A stretch of DNA of 64,000 nt from positions 37,103 to 101,102 of the forward strand of contig QKAS01000005.1 in NCBI GenBank assembly GCA_003246295.1, written 5' to 3'. Below the pieces are notes generated by a model. It was not told where the DNA came from, ran no database searches, and saw only the letters and a list, made by a program, of their open reading frames with translations. The position numbers and the translations under genes are program-made. Below, piece by piece: positions 26,144 through 36,116 of this stretch (its first letter is position 1; the number at the start of each line of letters is the position of its first letter). Source of the DNA: Clostridia bacterium (GTDB lineage: Bacteria; Bacillota; Clostridia; Lachnospirales; Lachnospiraceae).

Positions 26144-26797
26144 TTACAGACTTTTTTCATCTAACTTAAAAACATCTGATGGTTTCCCGATTACAACAAT
26201 ATGATCATTTCGTTGAAAAGTATAATCACTGCCTGGAAGTGGTTTTAAATCGTTTCTTGTTTTAATTGCAAGAATATTGATGTGATATTTCCTGCGAATA
26301 TCTATCTGGGCGATACTTTTATTAATCCAGATCTCTCTGATTGGAATTTCAAAAATACCGTATTCAGGTGTTAATTCAATAAAATCAAATATGCTTTTTG
26401 CACTGAGTCGGATTGCAAGTTTTTCAGCCATTTCACGTTCTGGGTAGACCACCTCATCTGCACCATTTCGTAGCAGGAATTTTGCCTGGATATCACGACT
26501 GGCTTTAGAAACCACATACTTTGCACCAAATTCCTTTAGCAGGGAAGTGATTTCAAGAGAAGATTGAAAGTTATTACCAATCGCTACAAAACAGATATCA
26601 AAATTTCGGACACCGAGTGTTGAAAGTACCGTTTCACTTGTACAGTCTCCGATATGTGCATCTGTAAAATTTGGAGCAAGTTCCTCAATGATAGATTCTT
26701 CTTTGTCTACAATCATAACATCATTATTTAGTTCCGTCATTTTTCTTGCAAGATGCTTACCGAAACGTCCCATACCAATTACTAAGATTGATTTCAT
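26144..26797 (-). CDS. ktrA: Potassium channel gating subunit, KtrA/TrkA type
   Basis: 217 residues: an RCK_N Rossmann domain (SILVIGMGRFGKHLARKM, MIVDKEE, DAHIGDCTSETVL) binding ATP/ADP or NAD(H), then an RCK_C domain (about 135-217; FEIPIREIWINKSIAQIDIR, DHIVVIGKPSDVF), which in Firmicutes homologues binds cyclic di-AMP. It forms an octameric ring on the membrane subunit encoded just upstream (76-base gap, same direction). GAAAGGCAGGGT ahead of ATG 26797 is a moderate ribosome site. Size and order match the KtrAB arrangement of low-GC Gram-positives. Confidence 0.92.
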   Translation of the reverse strand: MKSILVIGMGRFGKHLARKMTELNNDVMIVDKEESIIEELAPNFTDAHIGDCTSETVLSTLGVRNFDICFVAIGNNFQSSLEITSLLKEFGAKYVVSKASRDIQAKFLLRNGADEVVYPEREMAEKLAIRLSAKSIFDFIELTPEYGIFEIPIREIWINKSIAQIDIRRKYHINILAIKTRNDLKPLPGSDYTFQRNDHIVVIGKPSDVFKLDEKSL

Positions 26798-26873
26798 ATA
26801 GGTGTTACCCTGCCTTTCTTTTCCGTGTCTATTGTTGTTCCATCAAGAACAAAGAGGTGCATTTAAAATTTAT

Positions 26874-28223
26874 TTAACCAATCATTATTTTTTCAACTGG
26901 TCGATTTAAAATTGCGTGAGTTCTCTTTTCGGCAAGTACCAGAGCAAGTGTAAGTCCACCAACTCTGCCTGCAAACATTAGAAGAATAATAATAGTTCTA
27001 GAAAATTGATTTAACGATGTTGTGATTCCCCTTGTGAGTCCAACAGTACCAAGCCCAGAGATTGTCTCAAATAAAACGTCTTCCATCTCGAAAGATTGAT
27101 TGGAGCATATCAATAGTGTAGATACAATAACAAGAGAAAGGTAAAGAAAGAAAATAGCACTTGCCTGCTTTACGATGCCGTCATCCAGTCTTCGCTTGAA
27201 AGTAGTAATATGATTTTCATTTCTAGAAGATGCGACAGCACCAAGCAAAAGGACGGCAAACGTCGTTACTTTGATACCACCTGCAGTTGAACCAGGACTA
27301 CCACCTATAAACATTAGAATCATAGTCAGAAGATGTCCGCTTTCAGATAATTCTTCCATTGGTACACTATTAAATCCAGCAGTTCTTGGCGTGACAGACT
27401 GAAATATTGCAGAAGTAACTTTTTCTGAGAAACTCAAATTCAAAAAACTGTGTTTATATTCAAAGAAAAATAAAAGAAAAGCACCGGATATGATTAAAAA
27501 TGCAGTAACGCTGAGAACAATTTTGGTGTGAAGCTGATATCTGCGAAAATGAAATTTATGAATCAGAATATCGTTCCATACAAAAAAGCCAATTCCACCA
27601 ATTACGATCAAGGAAGCAATGGTTAATAAAACAATCGGATTATTCTGATAAACGGTCAGTGAACAAAACGGACCGTATTTTCCAAGAATATCAAAACCGG
27701 CATTACAAAAAGCCGACACAGAATGAAACATAGCATTATAAAGTCCTGCAAACAGACCCATCTGCGGGCAGAACTGTGTAGCAAGAATAAGTGCGCCTAT
27801 ACTTTCAATAATAAAAGTACCAATAGCAACTCTTCGAATCAGGCGAACGACACCGCTGATCACAGGACTACCAGCTGACATCATGAGCAGTTTTCTTTCA
27901 TGAAGACCAATATTTCTTTTTAAAAAGATAGACAGAAGAGTAATTACAGTCATAAATCCCAGGCCGCCAATCTGTATCAGAATCAAAATAACAAGTTGCC
28001 CAAATAATGACCAATAGGTATAGGTATCATATACCACCAAGCCGGTGACACATGTTGCAGATGTTGCTGTGAAAACAGAATTCAAAAAAGGGGTCCATAC
28101 ACCTGCGCGGGAGGAAACCGGCAGGCTCAAGAGGATACCGCCTGTTAAAATGATAATAAGATATCCGAGTACTATAAATTGCTCATAACGCAGATGATTA
28201 TGTTTTTTAATGGTAAGATTCAT
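26874..28223 (-). CDS. ktrB: Potassium transporter membrane subunit, KtrB/TrkH type
   Basis: 449 residues with four repeated membrane-pore-membrane units. The four selectivity-filter loops are visible: TATSATCVTGL, HSVSAFCNAGFD, QSVTPRTAGFNS and ETISGLGTVGL, each with the single conserved Gly of the SKT superfamily. The length fits KtrB rather than longer TrkH. It takes up potassium (often sodium-coupled) under control of the KtrA ring made by the next gene. I looked in the 200-base upstream gap for a cyclic di-AMP (ydaO) riboswitch, common at ktr genes, and did not see one. Confidence 0.93.
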   Translation of the reverse strand: MNLTIKKHNHLRYEQFIVLGYLIIILTGGILLSLPVSSRAGVWTPFLNSVFTATSATCVTGLVVYDTYTYWSLFGQLVILILIQIGGLGFMTVITLLSIFLKRNIGLHERKLLMMSAGSPVISGVVRLIRRVAIGTFIIESIGALILATQFCPQMGLFAGLYNAMFHSVSAFCNAGFDILGKYGPFCSLTVYQNNPIVLLTIASLIVIGGIGFFVWNDILIHKFHFRRYQLHTKIVLSVTAFLIISGAFLLFFFEYKHSFLNLSFSEKVTSAIFQSVTPRTAGFNSVPMEELSESGHLLTMILMFIGGSPGSTAGGIKVTTFAVLLLGAVASSRNENHITTFKRRLDDGIVKQASAIFFLYLSLVIVSTLLICSNQSFEMEDVLFETISGLGTVGLTRGITTSLNQFSRTIIILLMFAGRVGGLTLALVLAEKRTHAILNRPVEKIMIG

Positions 28224-28364
28224 AGCATGTTACCTGAGTCCTTTTTGAATGGACACTTTCTGCTTTTTTCAGATATTTAAAAAAAATTACACGATAGTTC
28301 TGACTACATTTTATATGATTGTTGTGAAAAAGTATAGATGGATTCCAGCTTGAAATAATATTTT

Positions 28365-28393
28365 CTTGCCTTCAAGGAATAAAGAAAGTATGA
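28365..28393 (+). promoter_or_regulatory. Promoter of the LytTR two-component operon
   Basis: TTGCCT at 28365-28370, a 17-base spacer and TATGAT at 28388-28393. An inverted repeat CTTGAA/TTCAAG spans the -35 region. Confidence 0.6.
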
Positions 28394-28426
28394 TAATATC
28401 TATTTGAACGATTTGTGAGGTGAGTT

Positions 28427-29134
28427 ATGTTAAAGATAGCTATTGTTGAAGACGAACAATCTTATGTGAATCAGCTAAAAGAATATCTGGATAGATTTCA
28501 GAAAGAAACAGATGAAATTATATCAATCAGTGAATTTCATGATGGGGATGAGATCACTTCAAAATATACTGCAAGATTTGACATTATTTTAATGGATATT
28601 CAGATGAAATTTGTCGATGGTATGACTGCAGCAAAAGAAATCAGGAAAATGGATTCAGAAGTAACGATTATTTTCATTTCTAATCTGGCACAATATGCGA
28701 TCAGAGGTTATGAAGTAGACGCGCTGGATTATATTATAAAACCTGTTACATATTTTGCGTTTAGTCAAAAGCTGAGTAAAGCAATTTCCAGAATGCAAAA
28801 AAGAAAAAATCGATTCATAACTGTAACTGTAAAAGGTGGCGTACAGAGAATTGATACAACGGATATTTATTATGTTGAAAGTTTTGGACACAACCTGATT
28901 TTTCATACGAAGCAGCAGGATTATATATCAGGTGTTACCATGAAATCAGCAGAAGAACTTCTGGCAAATATGAATTTTTCCAGAGGAAATAAGTGTTATC
29001 TGATTAATCTGGAACATGTGGAAGGAATTCAGGATAACTGTGCAATTATAAATGGTGAAAAACTCATGCTGAGCAGAAATAAGAAAACAAGCTTTATGCA
29101 GGAATTAACAAAATACTGGGGGGATTTAAAATGA
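28427..29134 (+). CDS. LytTR-family response regulator
   Basis: 235 residues: a receiver domain (AIVEDE acidic pair at the start, DIILMDIQM with the phosphorylated Asp near residue 57, FISNLAQYAIRGYEVDALDY with the switch and following helix) and a LytTR DNA-binding domain (ITVTVKGGVQRIDTTDIYYV, GNKCYLINLEHV). Such regulators bind pairs of ~9-base sites and control surface, toxin or carbohydrate genes. GAGGTGAG lies upstream of ATG 28427. It overlaps the kinase gene by four bases (ATGA). Confidence 0.94.
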   Translation: MLKIAIVEDEQSYVNQLKEYLDRFQKETDEIISISEFHDGDEITSKYTARFDIILMDIQMKFVDGMTAAKEIRKMDSEVTIIFISNLAQYAIRGYEVDALDYIIKPVTYFAFSQKLSKAISRMQKRKNRFITVTVKGGVQRIDTTDIYYVESFGHNLIFHTKQQDYISGVTMKSAEELLANMNFSRGNKCYLINLEHVEGIQDNCAIINGEKLMLSRNKKTSFMQELTKYWGDLK

Positions 29135-30450
29135 ATGTAATGCTTCCTGATATCCCAAGATTTTATACTGCGCTGGCGGAGTGGCTGGCATGCCTACAAT
29201 GTATTCTCGAAATGAGACGAGTCATAAAGGGTTGGAAATTCAATGTACTTTCAGCTGGAATTCTCGTTATCCTATCTGCGTTTTTGATTTTGACAAAAGA
29301 TGCTGGCACATTTTGGTGGCTTCCTTGCATGGCCATTGCAATCTCTATTATGTTTTTCTATATTTACTATAGCTGCGATATTAATAAAAAGGATGCAGGA
29401 TATTGCTGTGTCAGAGCCTTCATCGTAGCAGAGTTTGCAGCTTCAATCGAGTGGCAGATTCATTGCTATTATACCTATATTGTAGGATTCAACAACAAAA
29501 TCCTACAGTCTATTATATTGGTGACAGTCTATGCAGGTATTTTTTTACTGATCGCATATATTTATAGAAAATATATGGTTAGAAATGACAAAATGAACAT
29601 TACCAACCAGGAACTTCTGGCTGCCATATTAATTGGACTTGCAGTCTTTATGATGAGTAACCTGGGGTTTGTTTATTCGAAAACACCATTCAGTGGACAG
29701 TATATGATGGAAATTTTTAATGTCAGAACGTTGATTGATCTGGGAGGCGTTGCAATTCTTTACGCATATCACATCAAGATTTTTGACTTACGTACCAGAT
29801 ATGAACTAGATAGTGTAAGGAATATATTATACAACCAGTATGTTCAATATCAGCAATCACAGGAAACACTCGACCTGATAAACTACAGATATCATGATTT
29901 AAAGCATCATATTATTGCGCTTCGCGCTGAGAACAATCCTCAAAAAAGAAATGAATATCTGGATAAAATGGAAGAAGAAATTATGAACTATGAAGCGCAG
30001 AACAAGACAGGGAATCAAGTTCTGGATACACTTCTTACAAGTAAAAATTTATATTGTATTCAAAATGATATTTCATTTACCTGTGTAGCAGATGGAAATT
30101 TGCTTGATTTTATGGATGTTATGGATATCTGTTCCATTTTTGGTAATGCACTGGATAATGCAATAGAATGTGAAAAGAAAATCAAAGAAAAAGAAAAACG
30201 ATTGATTCATGTGTCGGTTTCTTCTCAGAAACAATTTCTAATCATAAGGGTAGAAAACTATTATGAAGGAACACTTCAATATGAGCATGGACTGCCAGTT
30301 ACAACAAAAAAGCAGGCTGAATTCCATGGATTCGGAATTAAAAGTATTCGCTACACAGTACATAAGTATGAAGGAGAAGTGGATGTCAGTGTTAAGGATA
30401 ACTGGTTTATTTTGAACATTCTCATTCCAATAAGGCAAGATTCAAAATGA
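29131..30450 (+). CDS. Sensor histidine kinase, GHKL/AgrC type
   Basis: 439 residues. About six to seven hydrophobic helices in the first ~210 residues form a membrane sensor; then a short coiled coil, the phospho-acceptor region NYRYHDLKHHI, and an ATPase domain of the HATPase_c_5 type (IFGNALDNAIEC as N box, FHGFGIKSIRYTVHKYEGEV as G box). It pairs with the LytTR regulator through an ATGA overlap. No AgrD/AgrB-like peptide genes are visible nearby, so the signal is unknown. The adjacent GH3 operon is a possible target (inference). A terminator follows at 30479. Confidence 0.93.
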   Translation: MNVMLPDIPRFYTALAEWLACLQCILEMRRVIKGWKFNVLSAGILVILSAFLILTKDAGTFWWLPCMAIAISIMFFYIYYSCDINKKDAGYCCVRAFIVAEFAASIEWQIHCYYTYIVGFNNKILQSIILVTVYAGIFLLIAYIYRKYMVRNDKMNITNQELLAAILIGLAVFMMSNLGFVYSKTPFSGQYMMEIFNVRTLIDLGGVAILYAYHIKIFDLRTRYELDSVRNILYNQYVQYQQSQETLDLINYRYHDLKHHIIALRAENNPQKRNEYLDKMEEEIMNYEAQNKTGNQVLDTLLTSKNLYCIQNDISFTCVADGNLLDFMDVMDICSIFGNALDNAIECEKKIKEKEKRLIHVSVSSQKQFLIIRVENYYEGTLQYEHGLPVTTKKQAEFHGFGIKSIRYTVHKYEGEVDVSVKDNWFILNILIPIRQDSK

Positions 30451-30478
30451 GAATAAACGAATCGGAAACGATATGATG

Positions 30479-30525
30479 AACAGGCATATGATTGGTAATA
30501 ATATACAAATCAATATGCCTGTTTT
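30479..30525 (+). terminator. Terminator after the histidine kinase gene
   Basis: AACAGGCATAT (30479-30489) pairs with ATATGCCTGTT (30513-30523), followed by TTTTTAGTT. Confidence 0.85.
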
Positions 30526-30627
30526 TAGTTAAAATCATAGGAATCATTGCAGATTATGTTCAAAAAAATACAATTCATGAGCAAAATGAGCAGAAACGTC
30601 AAATAAGTGTAAACTGAATTTACATGA

Positions 30628-30661
30628 CAGCAGACATACTCAAAAAATATCAACTGCTGTA
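30628..30661 (+). promoter_or_regulatory. Inverted repeat in the GH3 leader
   Basis: ACAGCAG (30628-30634) and CTGCTGT (30655-30661) are perfect inverted arms separated by 20 bases, ending just before the GGGAGG ribosome site of the GH3 gene. A second smaller repeat GTAAA/TTTAC lies at 30610-30624. They could be operator half-sites or an mRNA hairpin near the start. Confidence 0.4.
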
Positions 30662-30681
30662 TTAGAAAAGGGAGGAACAAA

Positions 30682-33552
30682 ATGTTAAAAATCAACATGA
30701 GTGACGTCATCGGCGTATTGTCATCCTGCGCACCGTATCTTATTTTTTTCGGTGTTGTATTGGCAATCGCAATCATCACAATGATTGTGTGCAAAAAGAT
30801 GGCAAGACCAAAGAAAAAAATGATTCGTGCCCAGGCAGGTGTAGCAATTGTACTTGCACTTGTCATTACAATCAACATGATCTGTTTCGGACCTATGTCG
30901 AGTTTAATTTCCTTGGCAACAGGCAACGGAGTGATTACAGAAGAAACATCAACAGAGGCAAATGCACTTTGTGAAGAAATTGCAGATGAAGGAATCGTAT
31001 TATTAAAAAATGATTCAAGTCTTCTGCCACTTTCAGCAGATTCTAATCTGAATGTTTTTGGATGGGCTTCAACGAATCCATGCTATGGTGGTACTGGTTC
31101 GGGTTCATTATCTGATGCTTATGAAACAGTTTCCCTTTTACAGGGCCTTGAAAATGCAGGATTCAAACTGAATACTGAACTTTCAGACTTTTATACAACT
31201 TACAGAGCAGACAGACCAGAAGTTGGTATGTGGGCACAGGACTGGACACTTCCAGAACCTACAGTTGAAACTTACACAGAAGATATGTTAAACAATGCGA
31301 AAACATTTTCTGACACAGCACTTGTTGTAATTACACGTGTTGGTGGCGAGGGTGCTGACCTTCCTACAGATGTGAGCAAAGTAACATATACGGATAATTC
31401 CACAGAATATAAAGATTTTGAAGCAGGAGAGCATTATCTCCAGTTGAGCCAGAGTGAAAAAAATATGCTTGATCTGGTTTGCAATAACTTTGAAAACGTT
31501 GTTCTTTTATACAATGGTGCAAATGCAATGGAACTTGGATTTGTAAATGAATACAGCCAGATTAAAAGTGCAATCTGGTGTCCAGGTGCAGGACAATCAG
31601 GATTTATGGCACTTGGAAGTGTTCTTGATGGTGAAGTAAATCCTTCAGGTAAGACAATCGATACTTTTGCAGCTGATTTGACAGCAACACCAGTTTACAA
31701 CAACATTGGATCCTTTACTTATGACAATATGACAGAATTTGGTGCAACAGATATGTTCACAGGACTGGCTAGTTCACCAGGATTTGTTAATTATGTAGAA
31801 GGTATTTATGAAGGATATCGTTTCTATGAGACTGCAGCAGCTGAAGGTCTGATTAACTATGATGAGACAGTTGTTTATCCGTTTGGATATGGTATGTCCT
31901 ATACAAGTTTCACGCAGGAAATGGGAGCGATCTCTGAAGTAGATGGCAATATAACATTCGATGTAACAGTGACCAATACAGGTAATGTGGCAGGTAAAGA
32001 TGTAGTAGAGGTTTACTACAACCCACCATACACAAATGGTGGAATTGAAAAAGCATCTGCAAATCTTGTTGCTTTTGAAAAAACAAACTTATTAGAACCT
32101 GGTGCATCACAGACAATTACAATATCTTACGCAGTGGAAGATATGGCTTCTTATGATGATAAAACTGCAAAAGCATATGTTTTAGAAACCGGAGATTATG
32201 GAATTTCTATTCGTACGGATTCTCATACGATTGTAAAAGAACAAATTTATAATATTCCAGCAACTGTTATTTACAGTGATGAAAGCGGACGTGCTTCAGA
32301 TGAACTGACAGCTACAAATCAGTTTGACTTTGCAACAGGTACGGTAACGTATTTATCACGTGCAGATAAATTTGCAAATTATGCAGACAGTACAAAAGCA
32401 CCAGAAAATTATACACTTGGGGATGACTATAAACCACTTTTCATGAACAACAGTAACTATGATCCAGCTGCATACAATAATGCAGATGACGAAATGCCTG
32501 TAACAGGTGCAAGCAATGGACTGAAGCTTGAAGCACTTCGTGGCGCAGAGTATGATGATGAAAGATGGGAAAGCCTGCTTGATCAGCTTACAGTAAGTGA
32601 AATGGATACTATGATCGCAATTGGTGGATATCAGACATCTGCAGCAACTAGCGTTGGAAAACTTCCAACCATTGATTGCGATGGACCAGCATCCATTAAT
32701 AATAATTTCACAGGAACAGGCTCAATTGGATTCCCATCAGCAGTTATGATTGCAAGCACTTGGAATCAGGCAATTGCTGAAAGATTTGGTGAAAGCATTG
32801 GTAAAATGGCAGATGAAATGGGAGTATCAGGATGGTATGCACCAGCAATGAATATCCATAGATCAGCATTTGCAGGACGTAATTTTGAATACTATTCAGA
32901 GGATGGTCTTCTTTCAGGTAAAATGGCAGCAAAAGCAATCATTGGTGCAGAGAAGTACGGCGTCTATGCTTATATCAAACACTTTGCTTTAAATGATCAG
33001 GAAACAAATAGAACAAATATGCTTCTGACTTGGTCAAACGAGCAGGCAATCCGTGAAATTTATTTAAAACCTTTTGAACTTGCAGTAAAAGAAGGCGGCG
33101 CAAAAGCTGTAATGTCAGCATTCAACTATATTGGTACAGAACCAGCAGGCGCATCCAGTGCACTACTGAATACAGTTCTGAGAGATGAATGGGGATTCAA
33201 AGGCTTCGTTCTGACAGATTACTTTGGTGTTTATGGTTATCAGGATGCAGACAGAATGATCAGAAATGGCAATGATGCAATGCTTGTTGCCTACGATACA
33301 GAAACAAACCATGTAACGGATCAGGAAAGTGCTACGAGCATCCAGGCTATGAGACAGGCTTGTAAAAACATTATGTATACTGTTGTTAATAGCAGGGCAT
33401 ACGATGTTGAAAATATGCAGACAGGTCCACAGAATTGGCAGATTGTAGCAGTCGTAATCGACATCATTCTTCTTGCTGGATTTGCAGCGCTTGAAATCAG
33501 AATGGTTAAAAAATATAAAAAAGAAGCATCAGAAGTAATTGCTGAGGCATAA
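30682..33552 (+). CDS. Membrane-anchored, circularly permuted glycoside hydrolase family 3
   Basis: 956 residues, with GH3 domains in reversed order. Two hydrophobic segments at about 15-38 and 52-75 come first. Residues ~90-370 match the usual GH3 C-terminal domain (GIVLLKNDSSLLPL, FGWASTNPCYGGTGSGSLSD, LLYNGANAMELGF). Residues ~410-520 are the fibronectin-III-like part (PFGYGMSYTSF). Residues ~620-905 are the catalytic barrel normally found first (FPSAVMIASTWNQ, NIHRSAFAGRNFEYYSEDG, YIKHFALNDQETNR), with LTDYFGVYGY holding the probable nucleophile Asp. A last hydrophobic segment (IVAVVIDIILLAGFAALEI) and a charged tail end it. The catalytic part probably faces outside, acting on beta-glucosides. 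GGGAGG precedes ATG 30682. Confidence 0.9.
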   Translation: MLKINMSDVIGVLSSCAPYLIFFGVVLAIAIITMIVCKKMARPKKKMIRAQAGVAIVLALVITINMICFGPMSSLISLATGNGVITEETSTEANALCEEIADEGIVLLKNDSSLLPLSADSNLNVFGWASTNPCYGGTGSGSLSDAYETVSLLQGLENAGFKLNTELSDFYTTYRADRPEVGMWAQDWTLPEPTVETYTEDMLNNAKTFSDTALVVITRVGGEGADLPTDVSKVTYTDNSTEYKDFEAGEHYLQLSQSEKNMLDLVCNNFENVVLLYNGANAMELGFVNEYSQIKSAIWCPGAGQSGFMALGSVLDGEVNPSGKTIDTFAADLTATPVYNNIGSFTYDNMTEFGATDMFTGLASSPGFVNYVEGIYEGYRFYETAAAEGLINYDETVVYPFGYGMSYTSFTQEMGAISEVDGNITFDVTVTNTGNVAGKDVVEVYYNPPYTNGGIEKASANLVAFEKTNLLEPGASQTITISYAVEDMASYDDKTAKAYVLETGDYGISIRTDSHTIVKEQIYNIPATVIYSDESGRASDELTATNQFDFATGTVTYLSRADKFANYADSTKAPENYTLGDDYKPLFMNNSNYDPAAYNNADDEMPVTGASNGLKLEALRGAEYDDERWESLLDQLTVSEMDTMIAIGGYQTSAATSVGKLPTIDCDGPASINNNFTGTGSIGFPSAVMIASTWNQAIAERFGESIGKMADEMGVSGWYAPAMNIHRSAFAGRNFEYYSEDGLLSGKMAAKAIIGAEKYGVYAYIKHFALNDQETNRTNMLLTWSNEQAIREIYLKPFELAVKEGGAKAVMSAFNYIGTEPAGASSALLNTVLRDEWGFKGFVLTDYFGVYGYQDADRMIRNGNDAMLVAYDTETNHVTDQESATSIQAMRQACKNIMYTVVNSRAYDVENMQTGPQNWQIVAVVIDIILLAGFAALEIRMVKKYKKEASEVIAEA

Positions 33553-33587
33553 ATAAAGAAACTGGAAACAAACGCGGGGGAATCAAA

Positions 33588-33628
33588 AAAGGAATCAGAC
33601 TTTATTACCATAGAGTCTGATTTCCTTT
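33588..33628 (+). terminator. Intercistronic hairpin, possible partial terminator
   Basis: AAAGGAATCAGACT (33588-33601) pairs with AGTCTGATTTCCTTT (33614-33628), with one bulged A. The T-run is short (CCTTTC), so read-through into the second GH3 gene is likely; it may set the ratio of the two enzymes. Confidence 0.55.
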
Positions 33629-33650
33629 CATGATATAAGGAGGAACCTTT

Positions 33651-36116
33651 TTGAAACATCAGGAATTGATCAACAAAATGACTCTGGAAGAGAAAGCATC
33701 GTTATTATCCGGATTCGATTTCTGGAAAACAAAGGAAATCGACAGACTCGGTATTCCGGGAGTTTTTATGGCAGATGGACCGCATGGCCTCAGAAAACAG
33801 GCAGGATCAGGTGATCAGCTTGGTTTGAATGCGAGTATCCCGGCAACATGTTTTCCAACTGCAGCAACTATGGCAAATAGCTGGGATGAGGCGCTGGTAG
33901 AACGAGTAGGAGCTTTGCTTGGAGATGAAGCAAATGCGCAGGATGTACAGATATTGCTTGGACCAGGATTAAACATCAAACGTTCCCTTTTATGTGGACG
34001 AAACTTTGAATACTATAGCGAAGACCCTTACTTGTCAGGAAAAATGGCGGCAGGTTTTATCAGAGGATTTCAGTCAAAGGGAGGAGCTACAACTCCAAAA
34101 CACTTTGCAGCGAATAGTCAGGAATTACTAAGGATGGCAAGTGATTCTGTTCTTGATGAGCGAACTTTCCGCGAAATTTACCTGACGGCCTTTGAAATTG
34201 CCATAAAAGAAGGAAAAAGTAAAGGAATCATGTCATCATACAATAAAATCAATGGGATCTACGCGAATGAGAATGAAGAACTTCTTCAAAAAATTCTACG
34301 TGATGAGTGGGGATTTGATGGATTTGTTGTGTCTGACTGGGGCGGTAGCAATGATCATATTGAAGGTGTTGCTGCTGGTGCACATTTAGAAATGCCAACC
34401 ACAGGTGGTGATAGTGACAGAGAACTTGCAGAAGCAGTCAGAGCCGGTAAGCTCAGTGAATCTTTACTGGATCAAAGAGTGGATGAACTGCTAAGCGTTG
34501 TATTAGAACTTTCAGAGAATTATAAAAAGAAGCAGACGAAGGATTTTGATAAACATATGCACCATCATGCAGCGCAGGAAGCAGCAGAACAATCTGCGGT
34601 TCTTCTTAAAAATGAAGAACAGATCCTGCCACTGAAAAATGGAGCAAAAGTAGCTGTGATTGGGGACTTTGCAAGAACACCAAGATATCAGGGCGCAGGC
34701 TCAAGCGTAGTTAATTGTACAAGACTTGATAATACATTGGGATGTATTGGACAAACTCCATTGCATCTGGAAGGATATGCACAAGGATACGATAGGTCTG
34801 GAAGTATGAATGATGCATTGATTCAGGAAGCAGTAGAACTTGCTAAAAAGGCTGAGGTCGTACTTGTCTATGTTGGATTAACTGAAATCAGTGAGTCTGA
34901 AGGCCTTGATAGAGAGGATCTCACCATTCCGGACAATCAGGTTGCATTGTTATCTGCGCTACATAGAGCAAATCCTAATATTGTAGCAATTATAAGTGGT
35001 GGTGCAGCAATCGAAATGCAATGGGAGGATTATTGCAAAGGCATTCTACATGGTTATCTGGCAGGTCAGGCAGGAGCAATGGCAATGTTGCGAATTCTGA
35101 CAGGAGAAGTATGCCCAAGCGGAAAACTGGGAGAAACCTATCCACTATCCTATGAGGATGTTCCTAATAAAAATTATTATCCGGGAAAAGAATGCACTGC
35201 GGAATACAGAGAGTGTATTTTTATTGGTTACCGTTATTATGATACTGTCGGAACAAATGTAAGATATCCATTTGGATATGGTTTGAGTTATACAGAATTT
35301 TCTTATTCTGATTTATCAGTGAATCAGGATGGCGTGATCTTTACAATAACAAATACTGGAAAAGTGAAAGGGTCTGAAATTGCGCAGCTTTATATCGGGC
35401 TTGAAAAAAGCCACATTTTTAGAGCAGCAAAAGAGTTGAAGGGCTTTGTTAAAATAGAACTTTTACCAGGTGAAAGTAAGAGCGTGACAATATCATTTGA
35501 TGATAAGACATTTCGTTATTTTGATATTAAAACAGGAAAATTTGAAATAGAGACCGGTGATTATTCCATTATGGTTGGTGCATCAAGCCGTGACATTAAA
35601 TTACATGACAGTATTCATATCGAAGGAAAGAATACAGAAGGTATTTACAACAAAAATCTAATGGAACATTATTTTTCGGGAAAAATCATGGATATAAAAA
35701 ATCAGGAGTTCGAGGCACTTCTTGGGCATTCGTTGCCACCAGCAAACTGGGACCGCAGTAAGCCTTTAGAGAGAAATGACGCATTGTCCCAGATGTTTTA
35801 CGCAAAAAGTCCAATTGCCCGGTTTGCATATCATATTCTGACAGGAATCAAGGACAGATCCATAGCAAAAGGGAAACCTAATCTGAATATTTTATTTATT
35901 TATAATATGCCGTTTCGTGGTATTGCCAAAATGACAGGCGGAGCCATGAATATGGAAATGGTAGATGGCCTTCTGACCATGATTAATGGACACTTTTTCA
36001 AAGGAATAGGACAGCTGATTGGTGGGTTTTTTCGAATGGGAAAGTCAAAAAAAGAAATGGCACAAAAGCTTTCCATGGCTGGGAAGAATAAGAACCATGG
36101 AAGTGAGGAAGTGTAA
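33651..36116 (+). CDS. Glycoside hydrolase family 3 beta-glucosidase (normal domain order)
   Basis: 821 residues, no signal peptide, so probably cytoplasmic. The N-terminal barrel has GVFMADGPHGLRKQ, GPGLNIKRSLLCGRNFEYYS, TTPKHFAANSQE and FVVSDWGGSNDH with the nucleophile Asp. The C-terminal sandwich has SAVLLKNEEQILPL, YQGAGSSVVN and SEGLDREDLTIP, followed by a fibronectin-III-like domain (YPFGYGLSYTEFSYS). The last ~130 residues (from about 690) are an extension with amphipathic Gly/Met-rich parts that I do not recognise. Start TTG 33651 is fixed by AAGGAGG 6-7 bases upstream. It would hydrolyse short beta-glucosides taken up after extracellular cleavage. Its stop overlaps the next start by one base. 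Confidence 0.92.
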   Translation: MKHQELINKMTLEEKASLLSGFDFWKTKEIDRLGIPGVFMADGPHGLRKQAGSGDQLGLNASIPATCFPTAATMANSWDEALVERVGALLGDEANAQDVQILLGPGLNIKRSLLCGRNFEYYSEDPYLSGKMAAGFIRGFQSKGGATTPKHFAANSQELLRMASDSVLDERTFREIYLTAFEIAIKEGKSKGIMSSYNKINGIYANENEELLQKILRDEWGFDGFVVSDWGGSNDHIEGVAAGAHLEMPTTGGDSDRELAEAVRAGKLSESLLDQRVDELLSVVLELSENYKKKQTKDFDKHMHHHAAQEAAEQSAVLLKNEEQILPLKNGAKVAVIGDFARTPRYQGAGSSVVNCTRLDNTLGCIGQTPLHLEGYAQGYDRSGSMNDALIQEAVELAKKAEVVLVYVGLTEISESEGLDREDLTIPDNQVALLSALHRANPNIVAIISGGAAIEMQWEDYCKGILHGYLAGQAGAMAMLRILTGEVCPSGKLGETYPLSYEDVPNKNYYPGKECTAEYRECIFIGYRYYDTVGTNVRYPFGYGLSYTEFSYSDLSVNQDGVIFTITNTGKVKGSEIAQLYIGLEKSHIFRAAKELKGFVKIELLPGESKSVTISFDDKTFRYFDIKTGKFEIETGDYSIMVGASSRDIKLHDSIHIEGKNTEGIYNKNLMEHYFSGKIMDIKNQEFEALLGHSLPPANWDRSKPLERNDALSQMFYAKSPIARFAYHILTGIKDRSIAKGKPNLNILFIYNMPFRGIAKMTGGAMNMEMVDGLLTMINGHFFKGIGQLIGGFFRMGKSKKEMAQKLSMAGKNKNHGSEEV

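Noticed and set aside
28224..28426. Possible cyclic di-AMP (ydaO) riboswitch before the potassium transporter
   Set aside because: The gap is short, shared with a divergent promoter, and lacks the G-rich conserved blocks of that riboswitch.
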